Shown here piece by piece: positions 37,201 through 45,401 of a stretch of 45,433 nt of DNA. Position 1 is the first letter of the stretch. Each line of letters starts with the position of its first letter. The position numbers were made by a program, and so were the translations under genes. Source of the stretch: a virus; the IMG/VR virus record IMGVR_UViG_3300045885_000402, positions 1-45,433 of that record, one strand, 5' to 3'. The notes below the pieces were generated by a model. It was not told where the DNA came from. It did no database searches and saw only the letters and a list, made by a program, of their open reading frames with translations.

Positions 37201-40200
37201 TCGGCGGCCGGTCGCGCCGGAGACGACCAGGGCCCGTGCACGGGAGATTGTCGAGACGGTCCGCACCGCGCCACGCACCAGGTCACTCGCGGAGTTGCGC
37301 GACGCAGGGTTCGATACGTCCCGCCCGCTCTATCACCAGACCGCGCAGAGCAATGTGGCGGCGATTCTCGAGGAAGGCTTTGACCTGGGGAAAGGCCGGG
37401 CCCGCCTCACCGATGAGGGCGTACCCGACGGCGTCTTCCTGAAGCCGACGGCCGCGGACATTGGGGTCGGGGCGATGGGGGGCGAGGCCGCGCAGATCCC
37501 GGTGTATCTCCGCGCGGGAGAGACTCGCACTTTTCCGGATCGTGCCGCCCTCACGGCCTTTCTCGAGCGCGATGCCACCTATCGGGACCTGGCGGCCGAG
37601 GTGCGTCTCTACGATCGCGAGCAGGCGCGTCGGTTCGATGAGGTCGAGCGCGCCAACCGGCCATTGCCTGAGGAGCGCCGGGCCGCCGAGGCGATCCTCG
37701 ATCAGCAGGAGGCCTTCCTCAACGCATGGAAAGCGGGGCTCGTCGAACGTGCGACGGCCGCGCGCCAGCGGGCGACCGAGGTCTTGCGATCGCAGGGCAT
37801 CGACACCGTGGTCATCGAGCGCGACGCCGGCAGCTTCGGTCGGGCCACCGAAACGGTCATCGCGATGGCCGGCGATCAAATCGCCTCGGCTGATGACCCG
37901 GTGGGGCGCACGCTCTTCCAGACGGGGAACGCGGCGGCGGCGGCCGCCGCCGTCGAGAACGTCGCGGCCCTCGACGCGATGGGGCCGAAGGTCGCGGCGG
38001 CGGGCCAGTTCCCACGCCGGCGTGACCTCAAGCTCCGGATGCAGGAGGTCGTGCAGCAGGCCGCGGTGGCGGCGGGCGCCAGCCTGGACGCCGCCACGCC
38101 GGAGGGCCACGCCTACCTGGTCAACATTGCGCTGCGCGATGTGCTCACGGCACTTGAGGCCAACAGCAACGCCGTAGGCTGGTATGACGAGAAGACCCAG
38201 CAGGCCCTCGCCGTGGCGGCGCTCATCTACCCCGAGCTGAACACCGACGAAAACGCCCGGTTCGCGTTCACCTACGCCCTGGCGGTGCATTCGAACGGGT
38301 TGACAGTCGACCAGAACTTCACGATCGCGGATGCCGCGTATCGCCGGTATCGCAAGACCGGCAAGATGCCGACGCACCTCGGCATCGGCGTCGCCAGAAA
38401 GCAAATGAAGAAGGCGACGCAGCTCTTCAACGCGAAGGTCGCCGAGTATGGGCTCTCGGAGTTCCGCCGCTTCATGATGACGGAGTTCACGGTCAGCGAG
38501 CTCCGGTTGCTCGGCTTTGATGTCGCGGGCGAGGCGGCGGAGACGGTCGTCCGCGGCGCGGCGGTCATCGGCCCGAAGATCGGCAACGGGTTCTTCAGCA
38601 ACCTGAACGGCTTCTTCGATGCGCTCACCATGGACCGCTGGCTGGTCCGGACCTGGGGGCGCTGGACCGGGAAGCTGTTCTACGACACCACGGTGTTGGT
38701 GCCCGCGGGGCGCGCGCGGCTCCAGGCCGGCGTGCAGCGCCTGCTCACGGAGGACCCGCACCAGGCGGCGGCGTTCAGCACGCTCGTGGGGATCGACCTG
38801 GCGACGGTCGAGACGCCGGACGAGGTCGACGCCCTCGGGAAGACCATCCGCAAGAAGAGTGAGACGCCGGCGCGGCGGGAGGAGATGTCGGCCACGCCCC
38901 TCGCGGACGAGGTCCGCCTCGCCGGCAATAACCTGGGCGCCCATCTCGATGGGCAGAAGGAAGTCCCTGACAATCCGGAGGAGCGCAACCAGATCCGCGC
39001 CGTGTTTGACCATGTGCTGGAGCAGCTTCAGCATATCGGCTATACTGGGATGACGATCGCGGATTTGCAGGCGCTGCTCTGGTATGCGGAGCGGCGGCTG
39101 TATGACACCGGCACCTCGGAAGACGAGGTGTCGGCTGGCTACGAAGACCTCGAGGCACCGGACTATGCGAACGCGGCGAGTGCCCTCGCGCGTTCCAAGG
39201 GGATTCCGCAACATGAAATCGACGCAGCCGTTACCGGAGCTACTCGAGCAGACCGTGAATCCGTTGAGCGCGCAGGAGCTCCACGACGAGGCGTTCCTGA
39301 AGATGCCGCTGCGGCGGACGCCGGCGCAGGTCCGGAGGGACAAGCAGCTGCTCGAGGGCTTGCTCCAGCGGAACGACAAGCCTTCCTTGCGCGATTCGGC
39401 ACAGCCCCCCACCGGCGAACCGTCCACCTAACGCCGACGCTGGAACGCGAGGCGCGCAGCGATCCCGCGCACCGTCTCTACTTCCAGCCCGTTCTCGAAT
39501 ACGCCCAGCCGCGCAAAGGCCGTGGCCAGCGCGGCTTCATCAAGTTCGCCGCCGGCCGCGGCCCGCGTCGGTTCGAGATCGGGCTATTCAAAGCGGCCGA
39601 CCCGTCCACCCCGCTCCATGAGCTCGGGCACGCCTACCTCGAGATTCTCGGGGACCTCGCCGGCACCCTCGCCGCGCAGGACCAGGCGACGCTGAGTGCG
39701 ACGCAGCAGAAACTGGTCACCGACTACCAGGCGTTCCTGTCGTTCCTCGGGGTGTCGAGCCGCGACGCGATCACGACGGAGCATCACGAGAAATTTGCGC
39801 GCGCGTTCGAAACGTATCTCTTCGAAGGGAAGGCCCCGTCGGTCGAGCTCCGCTCGGCGTTCGCGTCGTTCGCCGCCTGGTTGAAGCGCGTCTACCGCTC
39901 GATCCGGGCGCTCGACGTCGAGCTCTCCCCGGAGGTGCGCGGCCTGTTCGACCGCCTCGTCGCAACCGACGAGGCGATCGCCGCGGCGCAGAGTGAGACA
40001 GCGGTGGCGCCGCTCTTCACCGACGCGCAGTCGGCCAGCATGACCGACGAGGCGTTCGCAAAGTATCAGGACGAGGTGCGCGAGGCGCACGCCCGCGAGG
40101 AGGAGACACTCCGGACGCGCGTGCTGCGGGACCTACGCCGCGCGGATCAGGCGTGGTGGCAGGCGGCCAAAGACGCTATGACGGCGAGCGTCACGGCGGA

Positions 40201-43200
40201 GCTCGAGCAGGACCCCGTCTACCGCGCCATGAGTGTGATGCGGACCGGCGCCTATCCGGACGGGACCCCGTTCGTCGAAGGCCAGGACCCGGCGGTGCCC
40301 ATCAAGCTCTCCCGTGATGCGCTCGTCGCGCAGTACGGGAAGGCGATCCTCGCGCAGCTGCCGCGGCCCTACCTCTACGCGAAAGACTCCGGCATCACCG
40401 CGGATGCCGCCGCCGAAGTGTTCGGGTTCTCGAGCGGCGACGAGCTCTTGACAGCCATCCTCGAGGCGGTGCCGTTGGACCAGGCCGTCGCGCGCGAAGT
40501 CGATCGGCGGATGCTGGCGGAGTACGGCGATGTCTTCGCGGAGGGCCGGCTCGAGGAGGAGGCGCGGCAGATTGTCCAGGGCGGGGAGCATCGGCAGCAG
40601 ATTGTCGCGGCGGAGCTCGAGGCCCTGACGCGCGGGCTCGAGCGCACGGTCGCGGGGCGCACGACGTTGACGCGCGGCTTGGCGCGCGGGGTCATCCCGC
40701 CGGCCGCGGCCATCAACGAGATGGCCAGGAAACAGATTGCCGCCACGAAGATACGCGACCTGCGGCCGGGGCTGTTCCTGCAGGCGGCGCGGCGCGCGTC
40801 CCAGGCGGCGTATGACGCCCTCGCGATTCGACACGATCGCGCCGGCGCGGTGCAGGCGAAGCTGCAGGAGCTCATTAACCTGGCGCTCTACCGCGAGGCG
40901 CGCGAGACGCAGGACCGGGTCGAGTCGATGCGCCGGACGTTGCGCGGGTATCAGTCCACCGCGGCGCGGCAACGGTTCGGGAAAGCCGGCGCGGACTACC
41001 TCACGCAGATCGATGCCCTGCTCGATCGCTACGAGCTCGCCCGCGTCACGCAGAAAGCGCTCGCCGGGCGCGTCACGCTGGACGCCTTCGTCAAGGCGCA
41101 GCAGGCGGAGAACATCCCGATCGAGATTCCCCAGACGCTGCTCGATGAGGCCCGGCGCATCAACTATCTCGACGTGCCCGTCGGTGAGTTCACCGACGTG
41201 TATGACGCCGTCGAACACCTCGCCCGGCTCGCGCGGCTGAAGAACGAGCTCCTGAAGTCCGCGAAGAAGCGCACGTTTGAGGAGGCACGCGACACCTTCG
41301 TTGGCTCCATCCGGCTCCACAACGACGTGCAACCGACACGGGTCGAGTTCCGGCCGTCCGAGGAGAAGTGGGAGACGATCGGCGACTGGTTCGCCGCGCA
41401 CACGAAGCTGTCGATCCACGCGCGCGTGCTCGATGGGTCCCAGGACGGCGGCGAGGCGTGGGAGCAGCTCGTCCGGCCGATCAACGAGGCGGGGGACGCC
41501 GAGGCCGTCATGCGCGAGGCGGCCATCCACGCGATGCTGGCGCTGTTCACCAAGGCGTATCCCGGCCGCGAGCTGATGCGGCTGAACCAGAAGCTCTTCA
41601 TCAAGGAGATCGGGACGAGCCTCTCGAAAGAGGGGCGGCTGCTGGTGGCGCTGAACTGGGGCAACGAGGACAACCGGCAGCGGCTGCTCAACGATCCCAA
41701 ACGCCAGTGGAACGCCGCGCAGATCCACGCCATCCTCGAGACACTCGACCGCCGCGATTGGGAATTCGTGCAAGGCGTCTGGGATTACCTCGACACCTTC
41801 TGGCCGGCGATTGCGGCGAAGCAGCAACGGGTCACCGGGTTGACGCCGGAGAAGGTCGTCGCCTCACCAGTCGACACGAAATACGGCCAGTTCCGCGGGG
41901 GGTATTTCCCGATCAAATACGACCCTCGCCTCACCGCGCGCGCCGGCGTGCTGCAGGAGACGGGCGAGGCCACGCTGAAAACCTTCGCGGCCTATGTCTC
42001 GGCGACGACGCGCCGCGGGCATGTGGAGGCGCGCCAGCAGAACGTCAAGATGGCGCTGCGGCTCGATTTCTCCGTGCTGTTCAATCACGTCGATCAGGTC
42101 ATTCACGACCTCACGCACCACGAAATGCTGATCGATGTGAATCGCCTGCTCGAGGACCGCGAGGTGCAGGCGGCGATCGTCGACACGCGCGGGCACCAGG
42201 TCTACCGGCAACTCGTCAGGGCGGTCGAAGACGTGGCGATCGGCGCCGCGCCGGCGAAAAACATCCTCGAGAAAGCCGCCAATTTTGCGCGGGGTGGCAC
42301 GCAGGTCGCCCTGCTCGGCCTGAACTTCTGGACCGCGCTGCAGCAACCGCTCGGGCTATTCAACGGCATGTCGCGCGTCGGGCCCGTCTGGGTGCTGCGC
42401 GGGTTGAAACGCTGGCTGCGCGATGCGGCGACGATGGAGTCCACGCTGACCTGGATCCATCAGCAGTCGCCCTACATGAAAGACCGGGCCACCGGCGGCG
42501 GCACGCAGGACCTGCAGGACCTGCGGGCGACGCTCTCACGACCGGGCGGCTGGTTCGATGGCCTGGTGCGGACCGTCACGCAGGACCACGTCACGCAGCA
42601 GAACATTCTCAATTCCTTCCTGTGGCACATCGGCCAGGCGCAGAAGGTGGCGGACGTGCCCACGTGGCTGGGCGCCTATGAGAAACACATGGCGCAGGGG
42701 CAGCCGGAAGCGCGGGCGATCGCGCTCGCCGACCAGGCGGTCCGCGAGTCGCAGGGGAGTGGCCGCATTGCCGACCTGGCGGAGGTCCAGCGGGGCACGC
42801 CGATCGCGAAGCTGTTCATGACGTTCTACAGCTACGGCAGCACCCTCTTCAATGCGACGGTCGAGGTCTACCACCGGACGGAACCCTCGCTGAGGCGGCC
42901 GGGGAACGTGGCCGCCTTCATCGGACACCTCTCGCTGCTCTATGCGTTCCCCGCCCTCGGGACGGTGCTGTTGTCACGGGCGTTCGGCCGGACCGGCGGG
43001 GACGACGACGAGTCGTTCGTCCTTGAGTTCGGGAAAGAGATGTTGTCGGCCGCGCTCAATACGATGGTGTTCGTGCGCGAGCTCGGCGGCCTGCTGAACG
43101 AGGGCGTGCGCGGCTACGCCGGCCCGGCGGGCACGCGGCTCGCGCAAGCGTTCTACACCCTGGGCCAACAGATCAAACAGGGGGAGATCGACGAGGCCCT

Positions 43201-43345
43201 CGTCGCCGCGTCCCTGACGGTCGCGGGCATCCTCTGGCGGTTCCCGGCGGCGCAGGTGCAACGGACGGTCGATGGGTTCGTGGCGCTCCAAGAAGGCCGC
43301 ACCCGCAATCCTGCGGCGCTGCTCGTCGGGCCGCCCCGCGACTAA
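34241..43345 (+). CDS. Giant polyvalent internal virion protein (gp16 position)
   Basis: 3034 residues from GTG 34241. Residues ~197-260 are a hydrophobic, Ala/Gly-rich segment that may cross a membrane. Residues ~885-990 are GNAT-like (GTVWYLDTIRLP, RRGTGTQVMQRL at ~922). ~1030-1220 is ADP-ribosyltransferase-like (PLYHQTAQSNVAAILEEGF, then VVIERD). ~1227-1474 matches a DUF7178-like polyvalent segment. A zincin motif HELGH (H1793, E1794, H1797) is followed by EKFARAFETYLF, a likely third ligand. The C-terminal ~700 residues are the conserved helical ejection module. Such proteins travel with the DNA and their domains act in the new host. The frame between 39212 and 39430 has atypical codon bias and contains a second gene. 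Confidence 0.88.
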   Translation: MAQQSSIFAPLVDPVAPEPVTPSPLEPGGPRLKPPPSSIFSRPSDDTELARTVGAAQTASPDTAARILAVQRKTGFPGPVIERNLDALERQVAAKDFDAARVRRESPHLAAWLQEDAQQAAIANDDLANMGLLEWLVTAPQRALKRGVAQVEFGQLRAQSLFRPLTDAEHRRLAGLKAEMGAGGGLGAQDSWFRGAVAGAAEQLPILWGALALGAERAAVAGPAAGAVTALVASPASPITVPLMTAAGLTAGFLEGGAEFGFQLEAGLAYDEYLDVKDELGRTIDPDVAKAAALATGLVNAGLEVVGLERLAAQFPGVRQLKGALSRTAVKEALRSPTVRAALGQAVKAYGGTLAAETSVEMAQRAVTILSGEIAKGVSGVERRPAGDIGADVLREGVQAAQAFSLLSVPGPALSLRADVRAARQAELSQTFFTALGDGVTQSKTATRLPAALQDFLGKATKDGPLTDVYAPIDTWTTYWQSKNLDPAEMATELTGDPEAYVRAQQQGTDLVIPTAAYATKLAGTPHNAFFAQELRLAPHLPNGREKKAIEARLQAAAADAAPTPGEASPARQALLSELEARGLAPDEAARVADLHAAVIGTLGERAGQTEAALVADYPIAVTRPGYEGLETGQPVPGIPASTAPATETPEQRGARRAGHYAALTRFLVRDAVRQDPAVDVAALEDQIAFRLAMHEAGVEAMTESGEDPGNLLRAIAEAGGISTSAVEGEFREWAEEGFDARRRGTVLTRGGARTQTFGPRTWQGVPGVFTTEGVTPELMAERLREDPRFAHILQPNDLADVIREALAPDAVQADVRRLPGTADLPALGIRPGERWWDQAGPSREEAGAGEGELGDAVDTGEGDTSFEYEQGPVAEAATTAAAVQDRLTEEFPGVEVQLVDRSNSYSGTVWYLDTIRLPPAQQRRGTGTQVMQRLTEMADAQGATLALTPDSSFGASVPRLKRFYARFGFIPNRGRRADNAITGAMLRRPVAPETTRARAREIVETVRTAPRTRSLAELRDAGFDTSRPLYHQTAQSNVAAILEEGFDLGKGRARLTDEGVPDGVFLKPTAADIGVGAMGGEAAQIPVYLRAGETRTFPDRAALTAFLERDATYRDLAAEVRLYDREQARRFDEVERANRPLPEERRAAEAILDQQEAFLNAWKAGLVERATAARQRATEVLRSQGIDTVVIERDAGSFGRATETVIAMAGDQIASADDPVGRTLFQTGNAAAAAAAVENVAALDAMGPKVAAAGQFPRRRDLKLRMQEVVQQAAVAAGASLDAATPEGHAYLVNIALRDVLTALEANSNAVGWYDEKTQQALAVAALIYPELNTDENARFAFTYALAVHSNGLTVDQNFTIADAAYRRYRKTGKMPTHLGIGVARKQMKKATQLFNAKVAEYGLSEFRRFMMTEFTVSELRLLGFDVAGEAAETVVRGAAVIGPKIGNGFFSNLNGFFDALTMDRWLVRTWGRWTGKLFYDTTVLVPAGRARLQAGVQRLLTEDPHQAAAFSTLVGIDLATVETPDEVDALGKTIRKKSETPARREEMSATPLADEVRLAGNNLGAHLDGQKEVPDNPEERNQIRAVFDHVLEQLQHIGYTGMTIADLQALLWYAERRLYDTGTSEDEVSAGYEDLEAPDYANAASALARSKGIPQHEIDAAVTGATRADRESVERAGAPRRGVPEDAAAADAGAGPEGQAAARGLAPAERQAFLARFGTAPHRRTVHLTPTLEREARSDPAHRLYFQPVLEYAQPRKGRGQRGFIKFAAGRGPRRFEIGLFKAADPSTPLHELGHAYLEILGDLAGTLAAQDQATLSATQQKLVTDYQAFLSFLGVSSRDAITTEHHEKFARAFETYLFEGKAPSVELRSAFASFAAWLKRVYRSIRALDVELSPEVRGLFDRLVATDEAIAAAQSETAVAPLFTDAQSASMTDEAFAKYQDEVREAHAREEETLRTRVLRDLRRADQAWWQAAKDAMTASVTAELEQDPVYRAMSVMRTGAYPDGTPFVEGQDPAVPIKLSRDALVAQYGKAILAQLPRPYLYAKDSGITADAAAEVFGFSSGDELLTAILEAVPLDQAVAREVDRRMLAEYGDVFAEGRLEEEARQIVQGGEHRQQIVAAELEALTRGLERTVAGRTTLTRGLARGVIPPAAAINEMARKQIAATKIRDLRPGLFLQAARRASQAAYDALAIRHDRAGAVQAKLQELINLALYREARETQDRVESMRRTLRGYQSTAARQRFGKAGADYLTQIDALLDRYELARVTQKALAGRVTLDAFVKAQQAENIPIEIPQTLLDEARRINYLDVPVGEFTDVYDAVEHLARLARLKNELLKSAKKRTFEEARDTFVGSIRLHNDVQPTRVEFRPSEEKWETIGDWFAAHTKLSIHARVLDGSQDGGEAWEQLVRPINEAGDAEAVMREAAIHAMLALFTKAYPGRELMRLNQKLFIKEIGTSLSKEGRLLVALNWGNEDNRQRLLNDPKRQWNAAQIHAILETLDRRDWEFVQGVWDYLDTFWPAIAAKQQRVTGLTPEKVVASPVDTKYGQFRGGYFPIKYDPRLTARAGVLQETGEATLKTFAAYVSATTRRGHVEARQQNVKMALRLDFSVLFNHVDQVIHDLTHHEMLIDVNRLLEDREVQAAIVDTRGHQVYRQLVRAVEDVAIGAAPAKNILEKAANFARGGTQVALLGLNFWTALQQPLGLFNGMSRVGPVWVLRGLKRWLRDAATMESTLTWIHQQSPYMKDRATGGGTQDLQDLRATLSRPGGWFDGLVRTVTQDHVTQQNILNSFLWHIGQAQKVADVPTWLGAYEKHMAQGQPEARAIALADQAVRESQGSGRIADLAEVQRGTPIAKLFMTFYSYGSTLFNATVEVYHRTEPSLRRPGNVAAFIGHLSLLYAFPALGTVLLSRAFGRTGGDDDESFVLEFGKEMLSAALNTMVFVRELGGLLNEGVRGYAGPAGTRLAQAFYTLGQQIKQGEIDEALVAASLTVAGILWRFPAAQVQRTVDGFVALQEGRTRNPAALLVGPPRD
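39213..39431 (+). CDS. Nested gene overprinted inside the giant protein gene
   Basis: 72 residues in the +1 frame of the giant ORF. ATG 39213 has AAGGGGA (39197-39203) 9 nt upstream. The protein is a normal-looking helical one (LLEQTVNPLSAQELHDEAF, then RRTPAQVRRDKQLLEGLLQ). My count gives G or C at third position in 64 of 72 codons (89%), against 31 of 72 (43%) for the giant frame over the same bases. So the nested frame carries the codon bias here, and the bias flips exactly at its start and stop. The giant frame in this stretch reads as an R/A/G-rich linker. Either an overprinted gene or a compensating frameshift pair. Family unknown. Confidence 0.55.
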   Translation: MKSTQPLPELLEQTVNPLSAQELHDEAFLKMPLRRTPAQVRRDKQLLEGLLQRNDKPSLRDSAQPPTGEPST

Positions 43346-43362
43346 CAAAGAAGGAGAGACTC

Positions 43363-43491
43363 ATGCTCGACCAGATCCTGCTCGTGCTCGCCTTCGTGCT
43401 CTTTCTCCTGTCGGCGATCAACGTGCCCTCGCCGCGCGTGTCGCTGCTGTCGGCGGGCCTGGCCTGCTGGGTGTTGACGCTGCTTATCTGA
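43363..43491 (+). CDS. 42-residue two-TM protein (possible holin-type)
   Basis: A strong ribosome site AAGGAGAG (43350-43357) precedes MLDQILLVLAFVLFLLSAIN, then VPSPRVSLLSAGLACWVLTL and LI. Two hydrophobic helices with a Pro-Ser-Pro-Arg turn, a known small protein at the end of late operons in environmental podoviruses. A holin or pinholin role is possible because no other lysis protein is seen, but there is no direct evidence. Confidence 0.6.
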   Translation: MLDQILLVLAFVLFLLSAINVPSPRVSLLSAGLACWVLTLLI

Positions 43492-43522
43492 TCCGGGGAC
43501 CGGCAGCGGAGGGTCCACAGGA

Positions 43523-43559
43523 TTGACACGAATCATAGGGATTCTTCAATCCTATGATT
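43523..43559 (+). promoter_or_regulatory. Promoter with palindromic operator ahead of the second RHH gene
   Basis: TTGACA (43523-43528) and TTCAAT (43545-43550) are separated by 16 bp. A palindrome with perfect arms AATCATAGG (43531-43539) and CCTATGATT (43551-43559), with an inner ATT/AAT pair, covers the spacer and -10. Autorepression by the RHH protein just downstream is the natural reading. Confidence 0.55.
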
Positions 43560-43571
43560 TATGCTGCGCGC

Positions 43572-43754
43572 ATGACCCCACGAGGCTATTCGCGCGCGTT
43601 CCCCGTCCGCCCCGGCACGGGCCGGCGGTATCTCCTGGATAACATTCCCCCGCGCTTGTGGCGGGACGTCCGCCAGCAGGCGCGGCGCGAGGGCGTCTCC
43701 CTGCGGGCGCTGCTCTTGACGCTGCTCGAGACGTGGCTGAGGGGGCACGCATGA
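43572..43754 (+). CDS. Second ribbon-helix-helix protein
   Basis: 60 residues from ATG 43572; ATG 43554 lies inside the operator palindrome and is less likely. RRYLLDNIPPRLWRDVRQQA gives the RHH strand and helix A, and REGVSLRALLLTLLETWLRG the second helix. Basic N-terminal arm. Coupled by ATGA to the exonuclease, so it probably controls that operon through the adjacent palindrome. Confidence 0.65.
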   Translation: MTPRGYSRAFPVRPGTGRRYLLDNIPPRLWRDVRQQARREGVSLRALLLTLLETWLRGHA

Positions 43755-44533
43755 GAGTCCTCAACGTTGCCCAACGGTCGCCGGCGTGGCGCCACGCGCG
43801 CGCGGGGAAACTCACCGCGTCGCGCGCCCATGACATGCTCACGCGCGGCGGCGGCATCACCCGGCGCACCTATCGCGATCAGCTCGTGATCGAGCAGTTG
43901 CTACAGCGTCCCTATGACACCGGGTCTGGGTTCGTGTCCGCGGCCATGGTCCGCGGCCGCGAGGTCGAGCCGGCGGCGCGCACGGCCTACACGGCACGGA
44001 CCGGCTTGGCCGTCGAGACCTCCGGGTTCCTCGTACATGACGAGCTCGAGGCGGGCTGTTCCCTCGATGGGCACGTCGGCGCGTTCGAGGGCATCCTGGA
44101 GATCAAAGCCCCCAACACGCTCACGCATCTCCGGTACCTCACCACGCGCACGGTGCCCCCCGAGTATCGTGACCAGATCCGACACCACCTGTGGATCGTG
44201 GGCGAGCGCGCGCAGTGGGCGGATTTCGTCAGCTACGACGATCGGGTGCGGCCGGCGGCGCTGCAACTCTCGATCGTGCGCCTCCACCGGGATGAGCTCG
44301 ACATTCCGGGCTACGACGTGCGGGCGCGGCAGTTCCTCGCGGAGGTGCGGCGCGAAGTCGCGCGGCTCGAGGCGCTTCCCCCGCTGGAGTTTTTCGCGGC
44401 GGCCCCCCTCGATGTCGCGCGGCAGCTGCTCGCGCAGTGCGTGGCGGTGGTCGACGGGCGCCGGGACGAGCGGAGTGTGCCGGTGACCGCCGAAACCTGG
44501 CGCCAGGCGGCCCTGCTGGAGCAGGCGTCATGA
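43751..44533 (+). CDS. YqaJ/lambda-type recombination exonuclease
   Basis: 261 residues (start fixed by ATGA at 43751). AQRSPAWRHARAGKLTASRA is the family start. GREVEPAARTAYTARTG holds the first acidic residue. SLDGHVGAFEGILEIKAPN is the catalytic D...E-x-K core. YRDQIRHHLWIVG is the conserved Q helix. Such enzymes digest one strand from dsDNA ends for single-strand annealing. No RecT/Bet gene is adjacent, but the putative ssDNA-binding protein at 1289 follows soon after in the circle. Confidence 0.88.
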   Translation: MRVLNVAQRSPAWRHARAGKLTASRAHDMLTRGGGITRRTYRDQLVIEQLLQRPYDTGSGFVSAAMVRGREVEPAARTAYTARTGLAVETSGFLVHDELEAGCSLDGHVGAFEGILEIKAPNTLTHLRYLTTRTVPPEYRDQIRHHLWIVGERAQWADFVSYDDRVRPAALQLSIVRLHRDELDIPGYDVRARQFLAEVRREVARLEALPPLEFFAAAPLDVARQLLAQCVAVVDGRRDERSVPVTAETWRQAALLEQAS

Positions 44534-44703
44534 GGGGCTGGATGTTCTGGGCCCTTGTGTGCGCCGGCGTGTGTCTGAGTCTCGTCGTGGTGAATGCCGT
44601 CTGGCCGTTCGTCCCCATGGCGAAGTTACTGCTCGTGATCGCCAGCGCGTGGCTGATGCTGGTCCTCACGGTGCGTGATCGCCGCGCACGGCGACGGCGG
44701 TAA
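44530..44703 (+). CDS. 57-residue two-TM protein
   Basis: ATGA-coupled to the exonuclease. MRGWMFWALVCAGVCLSLVV and LLLVIASAWLMLVLTV are two TM helices, followed by RDRRARRRR, a strongly positive cytoplasmic tail. The topology fits a small class II holin-like or regulatory membrane protein. No family assigned. It converges with the leftward genes; a weak hairpin (GCCGC 44711-44715 with GCGGC 44724-44728) lies between. Confidence 0.55.
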   Translation: MRGWMFWALVCAGVCLSLVVVNAVWPFVPMAKLLLVIASAWLMLVLTVRDRRARRRR

Positions 44704-44736
44704 GGGCCGTGCCGCGTTTCTGAGCGGCGCGCGGGG

Positions 44737-44997
44737 TCAGCTCTCGATCGGCAGTGGCGCGATGCCCCCGCATTGCATACAGAGGCGGGGGACGTCGGGA
44801 TAGGGGCCGCGGGGGTTCCACGCGATGGGGGCCGCGCAGCCGGTGCAGGCCGAGACGGTCGCGCCGGTGGGGACGCGGCCGCCGGGGAAGTCTGCCACGC
44901 GCCGACAGAGGACGTGATCCGGCCGTGCCGCGGTGGTTTCTTCAAAGCGCCCGGCCTGGGTGACGCCGTAATAGTGCCCGGGCTTGGTCTTCGTCAT
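44737..44997 (-). CDS. Zinc-ribbon protein
   Basis: 86 residues. Knuckles CTGC and CMQC with a Pro/Gly-rich middle (AAPIAWNPRGPYPDVPRLC) form a ribbon in the C-terminal half. The N-terminal half (KTKPGHYYGVTQAGRFEET) is probably a small beta unit. ATG 44997 overlaps the stop of the upstream gene (ATGA), so the two are coupled. Unknown function. Confidence 0.6.
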   Translation of the reverse strand: MTKTKPGHYYGVTQAGRFEETTAARPDHVLCRRVADFPGGRVPTGATVSACTGCAAPIAWNPRGPYPDVPRLCMQCGGIAPLPIES

Positions 44998-45401
44998 GAC
45001 GGATAGGACGTGCCGCGCGTGCCCTGGCGGAGCTCGCGCAGATCCAGCAGGACCTGGCCTGTCATCTGCGGATCGTTCGGGACGCCGAGCTTCACGAGGA
45101 GCTGCACAAACACCTCGTCGGACGTGGCCGCCTCGGCGGCCTCGAGCAGCATCAACCCGACCTCACGCGCCTTCGTCGCGTCCATCTGCGTCAGCGTTTC
45201 GTCAATGGTCAGCTCGACAAACCCGCGCTTCGACTTCGTCCCGTAGCCCGACGCGACGGTCACGTTGTCGAGTTCCTTGCGCGGCCGCTTCCTGAGCACC
45301 GCGTCGGCCTGCGCCTGAAACGCGGTGATGTGCCGCGCCGGCACGCCGGCGACCTGCAGCATCGCCAGTACTTCCTCGAGCACGAGTAACTGCCTCGCCA
45401 T
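44994..45401 (-). CDS. Unrecognised helical protein, first copy complete
   Basis: 135 residues. The start at 45399-45401 lies inside the terminal repeat. LLVLEEVLAMLQVAGVPARHI and ATKAREVGLMLLEAAEAATS are helices, and FVELTIDETLTQMD a strand region. In the closed circle its start is 5 nt from the DUF1640-like stop, so DUF1640-like, this gene and the zinc-ribbon gene form one leftward operon. No family recognised. Confidence 0.6.
   Translation of the reverse strand: MARQLLVLEEVLAMLQVAGVPARHITAFQAQADAVLRKRPRKELDNVTVASGYGTKSKRGFVELTIDETLTQMDATKAREVGLMLLEAAEAATSDEVFVQLLVKLGVPNDPQMTGQVLLDLRELRQGTRGTSYPS

Noticed and set aside
14060-43345. Diversity-generating retroelement, expected by analogy with BPP-1
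   Set aside because: No reverse transcriptase motif or template/variable repeat pair was seen among the tail genes.
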